From JACKDX01 sp964640175 (lineage in GTDB: Bacteria > Myxococcota_A > Polyangia > Polyangiales > GCA-016699535): a stretch of 64,000 nt of DNA. A model generated the notes under the pieces. That model had not been told where the DNA came from and did no database searches. It saw only the letters and a list, made by a program, of their open reading frames with translations. Below, piece by piece: positions 57,478-64,000 of the stretch. The stretch spans positions 62,001 through 126,000 of the forward strand of contig CAZXFW010000004.1 in assembly GCA_964640175.1 (NCBI GenBank). Direction: 5' to 3'. The translations under genes and the position numbers were made by a program. Within the stretch, counting starts at the first letter, position 1, and every line of letters begins with the position of its first letter.

Positions 57478-57951
57478 CTATAGCGTCGAACCGTCACGAA
57501 GCCCCATATCGGGATAACCCTGCCCCACCACCATATCCATAACCGAAACCACGTCATGGTAAGCCACACCATCTTCAGGAGCCACGATGATGTCCTTGCG
57601 ATTAGGCTCCAAACGCTTACGCTCAGCAAGCTTGTCACGCAATCCTTCTAAGTCGTAACCGTCACCTACCTTGGGAATCTGGATCTCATCACCCATAGAA
57701 CTGGCCAGCACGTAACCGCCATTTTGCACCTTGACGAACAAAAGCACTTTTTCCTCGGGAGGGGGTGCATCTGGTGTGTTGAGACCCGGCTGCTGCTGAT
57801 TAGCGTTGATGCGCGCCAACTGATTCCACACGGCCGTCACTAATAAGAACATGACGCAGCACAGCAACAAGTCAATGAACGGAATCAGCGGAATCTCATG
57901 ATCCACCGGCTTTTTGCCACCGTGACCGCCTCCAACGCTAATGCCTGCCAT
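57478..57951 (-). CDS. TolR/ExbD-family motor stalk protein (minus module, first TolR)
   Basis: 157 aa. A short Gly-rich start (ISVGGGHGGKKPVDHE) leads to the membrane helix with Asp in IPLIPFIDLLLCCVMFLLV (residue about 26), then a linker and periplasmic domain (KDIIVAPEDGVAYHDVVSVMDMVVGQGYPDMGL). Membrane-helix Asp is needed for proton-driven rotation or push. It lies 29 nt after the TolQ gene of the same strand. Confidence 0.88.
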   Translation of the reverse strand: MAGISVGGGHGGKKPVDHEIPLIPFIDLLLCCVMFLLVTAVWNQLARINANQQQPGLNTPDAPPPEEKVLLFVKVQNGGYVLASSMGDEIQIPKVGDGYDLEGLRDKLAERKRLEPNRKDIIVAPEDGVAYHDVVSVMDMVVGQGYPDMGLRDGSTL

Positions 57952-57980
57952 AATTCCCCACTATAAGGCCTAGAGTGACC

Positions 57981-58628
57981 TTACGCTGCATGAATGTTTG
58001 AGAGATCGACCTTGGAACGGTTGTTCACGATGAGATTAAGCACCTGCACCGTGGCAGCGTTAATATCATCCAGCATGCGCTGCGTTTTGCCATTGAGGAC
58101 GGCGAAGCCAACCAGGGCAAGAATCGCAGACATCAAACCAAACGCCGTACAGTTCATGGCTTCAGAGATACCTTTTGCCAGAATAGTAGCCTTCGAAGTC
58201 GCATCTGCACCCGCAACACCCTTGAATGCAGTAATCAACCCCCAGACCGTACCAAGCAACCCAGATAACATGGCAAGGTTGGCAAACAGCGCGAGATAAG
58301 GCGTTCGCCTTTCAATCTTTGGAAGCTCCCTCAGAGCCTCTTCATCCAAAGCAGCCTGTACCTCGGCATCCGGCCGATTAACCTTCAGCAAACCCGCCTT
58401 AACAATACGGGCCAGCGGAGCGTTTGCCGCAGAGCAGAGCTTAATGGCCCTACCCACGTCCCCAGCCAAAATGCACTTCTGCATCGTCGCTAAAAAGACG
58501 TCCTTATTGATAGATGACTTGTACAGGTAGTAAGCCCGCTCCCCAATAAATCCAAGGGACAGAACTTGCCAAACCAAAATCGGGTACATGAAAGCCCCGC
58601 CCTCTTGAAACATCTGCGTCACGTTCAT
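57981..58628 (-). CDS. TolQ/ExbB/MotA-family motor protein (minus module)
   Basis: 215 aa with three membrane helices: FMYPILVWQVLSLGFIGERAYYLYK at the start, and LFANLAMLSGLLGTVWGLITAF and ISEAMNCTAFGLMSAILALVGFAVL in the second half, with the cytoplasmic loop between holding EEALRELPKIERRTPYLALFA. The pattern is TolQ/ExbB. AAGGA lies 7 nt before the ATG at 58626-58628. Divergent from a second, similar TolQ gene on the plus strand across 362 nt. Confidence 0.9.
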   Translation of the reverse strand: MNVTQMFQEGGAFMYPILVWQVLSLGFIGERAYYLYKSSINKDVFLATMQKCILAGDVGRAIKLCSAANAPLARIVKAGLLKVNRPDAEVQAALDEEALRELPKIERRTPYLALFANLAMLSGLLGTVWGLITAFKGVAGADATSKATILAKGISEAMNCTAFGLMSAILALVGFAVLNGKTQRMLDDINAATVQVLNLIVNNRSKVDLSNIHAA

Positions 58629-58990
58629 GGGTTATCCTTCCTCCAACGACCATAAGTGTTACCTGCTTGAAACAGGCTGCTTCAAGCAGGGGGTACATAC
58701 CGCACCCTCCCGTGGAGCTAGTCTAGCAAAAACCACGGGGCTTTGAGAACAATCTTTACAGAACTTCCTTTTCTTCCTCAAATTTATGCTTGTTTTGGTG
58801 CCCAATTCGGTGGCCACCCCCCTGCATTATCAAAACGTGCCATCCAAGGGGAAGGATCGATTACATTGACAATCGAGAAAGCACTACGGTACCTTTCCGC
58901 TGCGCAAAACTGCGCATTTTGGAGATGAAACGTCGCCCTGCTGACCTCGTTTGTAGTCAATCCATGGGCACTGTGAAAGGAACCGAGTGA
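58629..58990. other. Intergenic region between the two divergent motor operons
   Basis: 362 nt separating the two TolQ starts; both promoters and any shared control must be here. An 8-nt perfect inverted repeat, TGCTTGAA (58664-58671) and TTCAAGCA (58681-58688), lies in the leader of the minus operon with a 9-nt loop. CCGTGG...CCACGG brackets a GCTAGTCTAGC core near 58711-58740, and a TGCGCA repeat pair lies near 58900-58920. A 66-residue plus-strand frame ends at 58990, just before the plus TolQ start, but looks non-coding. AAGGA at 58977-58981 is the ribosome binding site of the plus TolQ gene. Confidence 0.6.
58664..58688. promoter_or_regulatory. Inverted repeat in the leader of the minus motor operon
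   Basis: Perfect 8-nt arms TGCTTGAA and TTCAAGCA with a 9-nt spacer, 36 nt before the TolQ start. It could be an operator or an mRNA hairpin. No known consensus is matched. Confidence 0.35.
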
Positions 58991-59626
58991 ATGGAAAAGA
59001 TCTGGCATTTCCTGGTGGACGGGGCGCCGTTTTCTTTTATTAACGTAGGCATACTCGCCTTAGTCATCGGTATTATCGCCGAACGCCTTTATTACATTCT
59101 CACAAAATACCGCGTGAATTCCCAAGAATTCATGGCCCAGATTCGAAAACTCGTGCAGGCCGGGAATATTGATCGTGCTGTGAAACTCACGGATGCAGCC
59201 CCCTTGCCGCTCTTGCAAGTCGTCAAAGCAGGCCTGACCCAAGTCAACCGGGGAGATGAGGTTGTCATCGCCTCCATGGAAGAATGCATGGCAGAAGTCG
59301 TACCTGCCTTGGAAAAGCGCATTGGCTCACTGTGGTCATTTGCCAACATCGCTACCTTGATTGGTCTACTCGGAACTATCAAAGGTATGATCGTATCCTT
59401 CGCAGCCGTGGCAGATTCCAACGCATCTGAACGTGCTGCCAAACTATCTGCGGGTATCTCAGAAGCCATGTACAACACTGCGCTTGGCTTAGGCATTGCA
59501 GTGTTATGCATGATTTTTCACTTATTTCTGCATGGCATGGCCAAACGCTACAAACATGAGCTAGAGCATGCCACCATGAAGCTTGAAAATATGCTCACCC
59601 TCACCAAAGGGCGTGCTGCAGAATAG
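58991..59626 (+). CDS. TolQ/ExbB/MotA-family motor protein (plus module)
   Basis: 211 aa with three membrane helices: FINVGILALVIGIIAERLYYIL, FANIATLIGLLGTIKGMIVSFAAV and ISEAMYNTALGLGIAVLCMIFHLFL. The cytoplasmic loop has EECMAEVVPALEKRIGSLWS. It is clearly related to the minus-strand TolQ but no more than a paralogue, with a shorter N terminus. Starts with TGAATG immediately after a short frame, SD AAGGA 9 nt before. AglR-like in context, since two TolR genes follow. Confidence 0.9.
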   Translation: MEKIWHFLVDGAPFSFINVGILALVIGIIAERLYYILTKYRVNSQEFMAQIRKLVQAGNIDRAVKLTDAAPLPLLQVVKAGLTQVNRGDEVVIASMEECMAEVVPALEKRIGSLWSFANIATLIGLLGTIKGMIVSFAAVADSNASERAAKLSAGISEAMYNTALGLGIAVLCMIFHLFLHGMAKRYKHELEHATMKLENMLTLTKGRAAE

Positions 59627-59637
59627 CGCTCATTGAC

Positions 59638-60195
59638 ATGGCGGCACTCACTCCCAAGCAACGGTTGTACATCCGTAAGCGAACGAAAGTCGTTGAACTC
59701 GATCCTTCGGAAGTTGCGGGAGAACTTAATATCGTTCCATTTCTCGATGTCGTTGTGAACATCATTATGTTCCTTCTAGCAACCACAGTGTCTGCAATCG
59801 TGATATCTCAAATTGATGCACAGTTACCTACGTTAAGTGTGAGCGCCGGACGCGCCAGCGGCACAGATAGTCCATTGAACCTCAGCGTCACGATTACAGA
59901 AAACGGAGTAATGGTTGCAGGTGCCGGAGGAAAGCTTGCACCGGGTTGTGAAACGACATCCCTTGGCGCTGCCCTCACAGTGCCAAAACGCGGAAAAGAG
60001 TACGATTGGCCTGCCCTTAGCCGATGTGTTGCCCGAGTCAAAGCTGAGCCACGGTTTGCCGATGAAACCCAAGTGATCGTTTCCGCAAATCCAATGATTG
60101 AATACGAACACGTGGTCAAAGCAATGGACGCTGTGCGCGGCAACGCGCAGCATGTCTTGTTTCCGGACGTCCTATTGTCCGCAGGTGTGCGTTAA
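59638..60195 (+). CDS. TolR/ExbD-family motor stalk protein (plus module, first TolR)
   Basis: 185 aa. Basic N terminus (ALTPKQRLYIRKRTKVVELDPSEVAG) leads to the membrane helix NIVPFLDVVVNIIMFLLATTVSAIV with Asp near 37. The periplasmic domain ends VVKAMDAVRGNAQHVLFPDVLLSAGVR. The cysteines in the loop (GCETTSLG, SRCVARVK) are unusual for the family. Similar to AglQ/AglS proteins of gliding bacteria. It lies 11 nt after TolQ and 17 nt before the second TolR. Confidence 0.87.
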   Translation: MAALTPKQRLYIRKRTKVVELDPSEVAGELNIVPFLDVVVNIIMFLLATTVSAIVISQIDAQLPTLSVSAGRASGTDSPLNLSVTITENGVMVAGAGGKLAPGCETTSLGAALTVPKRGKEYDWPALSRCVARVKAEPRFADETQVIVSANPMIEYEHVVKAMDAVRGNAQHVLFPDVLLSAGVR

Positions 60196-60212
60196 GAAAA
60201 AGGACCGTACCA

Positions 60213-60773
60213 ATGGCTACCACCACCGTAAGCCCAACCCAAGTCAAACAGATCATTCGGCGGAAATTACGTCAACGTGAAGAAGCTGGCGAGAATTTCC
60301 TCAATATTTATCCCATGATGGACATGATGACCATCTTGTTGGTCTTTCTCATCATGCAATTTGCAGTGACCTCTGCCGATGTCGTGCAAACGGACCAATT
60401 GCAGATTCCCTATTCGTCTTCCCAACAGGAAGCCGTTGAAAATACTGCCATCATGATCTCACGCAACGCGATCACCTTAGAAGGAAAGAGCTTAATTCCG
60501 TTAAAGGACGGCCAGATTGATGCCAGCTACAAACAAGGTGGAGGCAATGGGTTTCTAGTCACGTCGTTATTCAACGGACTAGAGCGTCGCCGAGAGGAAC
60601 TGGAAAAAATTGCTCAATTTAGAAAACAAAGATTTTTAGGCGAAATCCGTATTGTCGCCGATAAACGCACCCCTTTCCGCACGCTATCGGAAATCATATA
60701 CACCTGTGGGCAGGCACAGTTCGCTCAGATGCGTTTTGTCGTCCTTCGACACGAAGCAGACGGAAGCTCCTAG
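60213..60773 (+). CDS. TolR/ExbD-family motor stalk protein (plus module, second TolR)
   Basis: 186 aa. Membrane helix FLNIYPMMDMMTILLVFLIMQFAVT with Asp near 38, and a longer periplasmic part (TAIMISRNAITLEGKSLIPLKDGQID...; RIVADKRTPFRTLSEIIYTCGQAQFAQMRFVVLR). The N terminus is Arg-rich (QIIRRKLRQREEAGE). Last gene of the plus module; it ends 2 nt before the convergent metallopeptidase stop. Confidence 0.87.
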   Translation: MATTTVSPTQVKQIIRRKLRQREEAGENFLNIYPMMDMMTILLVFLIMQFAVTSADVVQTDQLQIPYSSSQQEAVENTAIMISRNAITLEGKSLIPLKDGQIDASYKQGGGNGFLVTSLFNGLERRREELEKIAQFRKQRFLGEIRIVADKRTPFRTLSEIIYTCGQAQFAQMRFVVLRHEADGSS

Positions 60774-60775
60774 CC

Positions 60776-63064
60776 TTATTTGTTCTTATAATTAAAGTCT
60801 GTCGTCGTTAGATACCGAATCCGTTCAAGCCAATCGCTAGCTTCGAACTGGTTCGCATCTGTCGTAGAATTCGCTAGGCGCTTTTGCCAAAACTGCTCAG
60901 CGCGTTGGTACTGTTCCGCAGCAACCAACGCAACCCCTAATAGTCGTTCGGCTTCTTCCAACAGCAATGCTCTCGGCAATCCACGTTTAATGGCTTGCTC
61001 TAACATGGATATGGCCGGCTCAAATGCTTGACTCTGAATCAACTGACGTGCTTCAAGATAACTACCAAGCCCGTCGCTCCGCACTTCACTAAGATGGCGT
61101 GCCACATACATGACCTCAGCTGGACTCGGCGATGTCGCTTGTGAATTGGCAAAAAGTGCACGAAATTGTGTGGCTTCCGCGCCCTTCGCTTGCACCCCTA
61201 GATATTGCACCTGTAACATACGTTGTTTATCGACTGACAAGGGCCTTTGAAGCGCCTGAGCATACAACGCTTGCGCTTGGGAAACGTGCCCTGACACCCA
61301 TAACGCATCTGCAAGATAGGCTTCACTTTCCGCTATCAGGGGCAACTGTACGTTTGGATCAGAACGCAACTGAGCAAGTAACGATGTCGCTTCACTCAAG
61401 CGCCCTCGCCTGGCGTTGGCCCAAATGCGCGTGACTCGGGCCATAGGATCAGCCTTTTCTATGTCTAGAATAGCGCCGCATGTCTGAAGTGCCATTGAAA
61501 CATCGCCTGTTTGCACATCTTCTTTCAAAAGCTCTCGAAGCTCTGCAAGTCGATGTGGACAAACTTGTGAAAAAATTCCTGGGCGCGCAAAACGATCCCG
61601 TGCAAGTTCTAAGGCTGACGCTGGTACATCTTGTCTACTAATAAAAGCATGCCACTCGGCCTGTAATTGCGCCGGTGTTTTTCCTATGGCTTGGGCAATG
61701 TCAGCAGTGGTGTACCATCGACGCAAGGCTTGTGAGCCATAGTGCTCCAACACATACCGTAAAATCGAACCGGCAACAGTGTATGCTTGATTGGGCGCCT
61801 GTCGCAAAAAGGACGCGCCAAACACTTCTTCGTAGGAAGGTGCCTTACCAAGGTGAGACAATGCTTTCACCCATGCATGCGGCGTGAGCCCGTCACTCGC
61901 TCCCCATGCCAAGGCCACAGCGGTGCCCTCAATCAGCGCCGGCTCCGGCCATAAGCCATTCCATTTGCCTGCAATCCGGAAAGGTCCCCGCCCCACATCG
62001 GCTGCAACCACATGTGCCAATTCATGAGCCAATACAGGATGCGGCCAAGACATCAGCTGCAAGTAGGCCTCATGCCGCCATGGTTTAGCGAACATGGTTT
62101 CCGAAGCTCCCGCCAACGCTCGCTTTTCATCTGCTGAGCGGAAAAAATAAACGCTCACACGCTTGGTTGGCTTTATCCCCAGGTGAGTAGCATGCTGAGT
62201 GACACGGAAATCACATTCTTGAAGTAAACGGCGCGCTTCATCCCGAGCGATCTCTCTGGGAACATAGAGATCGCAGTGCTTCCCCTGCACCCTGAATCCT
62301 AACGTGTGTTTGATCCAAGGCCGTGATGTAGCATAGCCAATCTGCGCAGCATGCTTGTCTATGAAGACAAGCAATACCAAACAACTGATTCCAGCAGCCA
62401 ACCCTCCAAAGCCGATCCATGCACGTGGTTTAGATTGCTGACATGCCTGTGCGCCTAAGCCACATAAGACGAATCCCATAAGCATCAACAGCGAAGTCAT
62501 CCGAAAGGTGCTGTACAACACCGGAAACTGGCTGTTTAAGTCGTAAAGGGTCCCTGGGAAGTAGCCGAAAAAGTGCCCATAAGCGAAGATGCCTGGCTCA
62601 GACCATAACGTGTGCAGCACGGTGACGATTTCGAATACAGGAAGCGCTATTGCCAACAGGGTGGCGCGCGTGCCCGAACGCACTAAACTTGCCACCACAC
62701 ATCCCACCATGCCAGCCAAAGGCACACTGATCACAGGCCCAAACATATAAAAGCTCAAGCTTTGCAGCGGTTCACACCAGCGAACACGAACCGCGTTAAT
62801 CATGAGTAATATCAATGGGATACATACTAATCCCCAAGCCGCCAAAACTGTTTCGAAGAGTGGGGTAACTAGGCGTGGCTGCCCATGACGAAGCTGCCGT
62901 AGATAAAGCCGTGCTCCTACCGCTGCTCCGAAAGGACTGAGCAAAACGCTGATGACAAGTGCACTTTCAGCACCGATCACATTAAACAAAGGGAGAGCAC
63001 AAAGCACGGCACCTGTGAGGAGTGCAACTAACCCTGCTAAACGAACTGAATGTAGCTGCAACAC
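60776..63064 (-). CDS. Membrane metallopeptidase-like protein with TPR-like tail
   Basis: 762 aa. About six to eight membrane helices occupy residues 1-250. A soluble domain follows with a zinc motif LAHELAHVVAADVG (HELAH near 345-349) and a distal Glu in WPEPALIEGTAVALAW, an arrangement seen in MA-clan peptidases. The last 270 residues are helical repeats resembling TPR (AQALYAQALQRP, ARQLIQSQAFEPAISMLEQAIKR). No exact family named. It could process envelope proteins, or have lost peptidase activity. Convergent with the TolR gene and 23 nt upstream of the end of the lon gene on the same strand. Confidence 0.72.
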   Translation of the reverse strand: MLQLHSVRLAGLVALLTGAVLCALPLFNVIGAESALVISVLLSPFGAAVGARLYLRQLRHGQPRLVTPLFETVLAAWGLVCIPLILLMINAVRVRWCEPLQSLSFYMFGPVISVPLAGMVGCVVASLVRSGTRATLLAIALPVFEIVTVLHTLWSEPGIFAYGHFFGYFPGTLYDLNSQFPVLYSTFRMTSLLMLMGFVLCGLGAQACQQSKPRAWIGFGGLAAGISCLVLLVFIDKHAAQIGYATSRPWIKHTLGFRVQGKHCDLYVPREIARDEARRLLQECDFRVTQHATHLGIKPTKRVSVYFFRSADEKRALAGASETMFAKPWRHEAYLQLMSWPHPVLAHELAHVVAADVGRGPFRIAGKWNGLWPEPALIEGTAVALAWGASDGLTPHAWVKALSHLGKAPSYEEVFGASFLRQAPNQAYTVAGSILRYVLEHYGSQALRRWYTTADIAQAIGKTPAQLQAEWHAFISRQDVPASALELARDRFARPGIFSQVCPHRLAELRELLKEDVQTGDVSMALQTCGAILDIEKADPMARVTRIWANARRGRLSEATSLLAQLRSDPNVQLPLIAESEAYLADALWVSGHVSQAQALYAQALQRPLSVDKQRMLQVQYLGVQAKGAEATQFRALFANSQATSPSPAEVMYVARHLSEVRSDGLGSYLEARQLIQSQAFEPAISMLEQAIKRGLPRALLLEEAERLLGVALVAAEQYQRAEQFWQKRLANSTTDANQFEASDWLERIRYLTTTDFNYKNK

Positions 63065-63087
63065 GACCTTGTCAATTCACCTATTGA

Positions 63088-64000
63088 TTAAGACAACACA
63101 GGTTCCTGCATTACCAGCGGCAGGACTTCTTCCACTTTGGAGATCAGACGAATATCCAGCTCTTGGCGCACGTGGCTTGGGACATCTTCAAGATCGGGCT
63201 CATTTAACTTCGGCAACAAGATTCGCTTCAGGCGAGCACGATGTGCTGCTAAGCACTTTTCCTTAATACGATCAACACGCAACACTGATCCCCGCAAGGT
63301 AATTTCACCAAGCATGCCAACATCTCCACGCAAAGAAGCTTTGACAAGCATAGAGGCAAGAGATGCATAAATCGCCACACCCGCACTCGCACCATCTTTA
63401 GGTACTGCACCCTGAGGCAAATGCACATGCACATCGATTCGAGATAAAAAGTCGTCCGAAAGACCCAAGGAAGCTGCCCGCGCCCTAATATAGGTAAACG
63501 CCGTAGCAACAGACTCTTTCATGACACCACCCATTTGTCCTGTCAGGTGAATCGCACCATGGCCAGGCATGCGTGATGACTCCACAAACATCAGATCGCC
63601 TCCTGCTGGCGTCCACGAGAGTGAAGTGGCGACCCCAGGTTGGATTTCTCGTTCTGGACTCTGAAGCTGATAGGGCGCTGGACCAAGCACCTTGTTAACA
63701 TAGGACTCATTACCCTCAAATTGCAGCTCATTCCCAGACGCCACCTGAAATGCGACATCGCGACACAAAGCCGCCAATTGCCTTTCCAGTCCACGAACAC
63801 CAGCTTCACGAGTATAGCAATCAATAATAAGGCTTAGCGCCTCGCCGGACACATCCAAACGCTCCGGACTTAACCCGTGTTCCGAAAGCTGTTTGGGAAG
63901 TAAAAACTGTTCAGCAATAGCCAGTTTTTCCTCCCGTGTATACCCAGGAATATCAACGACTTCGAATCGATCAAGCAGTGCATGGGGAATGGTATCTTTA
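63088..64000 (-). CDS. lon: ATP-dependent protease Lon, 5' part outside the window
   Basis: Only the last 304 codons are visible: the end of the AAA+ module (HALLDRFEVVDIPGYTREEKLAIAEQFLLPKQ, sensor 2) and the full proteolytic domain. Ser in PKDGASAG (codon 63385-63387) and the Lys in RIKEKCLAAHRA (63256-63264) form the Ser-Lys dyad. The normally conserved segment VLPIGGIKEK reads VLRVDRIKEK here. PKDGASAG differs from the common PKDGPSAG. Lon degrades misfolded and regulatory proteins; bacteria of this group often have more than one copy. Confidence 0.93.
   Translation of the reverse strand, partial: KDTIPHALLDRFEVVDIPGYTREEKLAIAEQFLLPKQLSEHGLSPERLDVSGEALSLIIDCYTREAGVRGLERQLAALCRDVAFQVASGNELQFEGNESYVNKVLGPAPYQLQSPEREIQPGVATSLSWTPAGGDLMFVESSRMPGHGAIHLTGQMGGVMKESVATAFTYIRARAASLGLSDDFLSRIDVHVHLPQGAVPKDGASAGVAIYASLASMLVKASLRGDVGMLGEITLRGSVLRVDRIKEKCLAAHRARLKRILLPKLNEPDLEDVPSHVRQELDIRLISKVEEVLPLVMQEPVLS

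Noticed and set aside
58790..58990. 66-residue frame just before the plus-strand TolQ gene
   Set aside because: No plausible ribosome binding site, ordinary non-coding composition, and it occupies the space needed for divergent promoters; its adjacent stop (TGAATG) is probably coincidence.

Overview
The window is a gene-dense bacterial chromosome segment with no rRNA, tRNA, insertion sequence, prophage or CRISPR array that I can see. Gene content points to a Gram-negative, aerobic member of the Myxococcota/Bradymonadota (former Deltaproteobacteria). The pointers are cysteine-rich 'ETDxDCGG' lipoproteins with leucine-rich repeats, an AgmX-type protein (zinc ribbon, GYF, membrane segment, TonB-like end), bactofilin, two TolQ-TolR-TolR motor sets of AglRQS composition, and separate b and b' ATP synthase subunits. 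This placement is inference from gene content; no marker gene for taxonomy is present.

Layout. 1-2.9 kb (minus): a biotinyl carrier protein, prmA, rsmE and a GAF-like protein cut by the window edge. 3.0-12.8 kb: a lipoprotein, the AgmX-like protein, an orphan FliQ/FliR export pair, hpt, a ROK sugar kinase, the bfd/bfr iron-storage pair, a thioredoxin-fold protein, a SPOUT methyltransferase, homoserine dehydrogenase and bactofilin. 12.9-17.1 kb: ATP synthase b', b, delta, alpha and gamma. 17.1-26.6 kb: an insert separating gamma from beta, with three cysteine-rich lipoproteins (two of them LRR paralogues), a RecB/AddB-like nuclease, a degenerate UvrD-like helicase and a WlbA-type sugar-nucleotide dehydrogenase. 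26.7-28.6 kb: atpD and atpC. 28.6-33.3 kb: a cytochrome oxidase biogenesis run (ctaA, ctaB, ABC exporter, SCO1, DUF420). 33.4-40.6 kb: a large GT51 transglycosylase, a DUF2505 protein, fadI-fadJ and a membrane-anchored unknown.

40.7-56.9 kb is a complete aryl polyene (APE) type II PKS pigment cluster in two convergent operons. The plus operon encodes acyltransferase, two ACPs, a membrane protein, AMP-ligase, dehydratase, glycosyltransferase, LPLAT, aromatic amino acid ammonia-lyase, a LolA-like carrier, an MMPL exporter and a DUF3261 lipoprotein. The minus operon encodes KS, chain-length factor, second dehydratase, ketoreductase, second KS and a flavoprotein with the WxWxIP halogenase motif. 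The enzymes would build a polyene on an aromatic starter, and the LolA/MMPL/DUF3261 set would move the lipid-linked pigment to the outer membrane. The halogenase-like enzyme suggests a xanthomonadin-like halogenated product.

56.9-60.8 kb holds two divergent TolQ-TolR-TolR modules. 60.8-64 kb holds a membrane metallopeptidase with a repeat-rich tail and the 3' part of lon.

Most notable: the APE cluster with a candidate halogenase; a bacterioferritin lacking both histidine ligands of the ferroxidase site; an ATP synthase locus split by a lipoprotein/nuclease island, with a hairpin that would mask the first ribosome binding site; an orphan FliQ-FliR pair; and the paired AglRQS-like motors.
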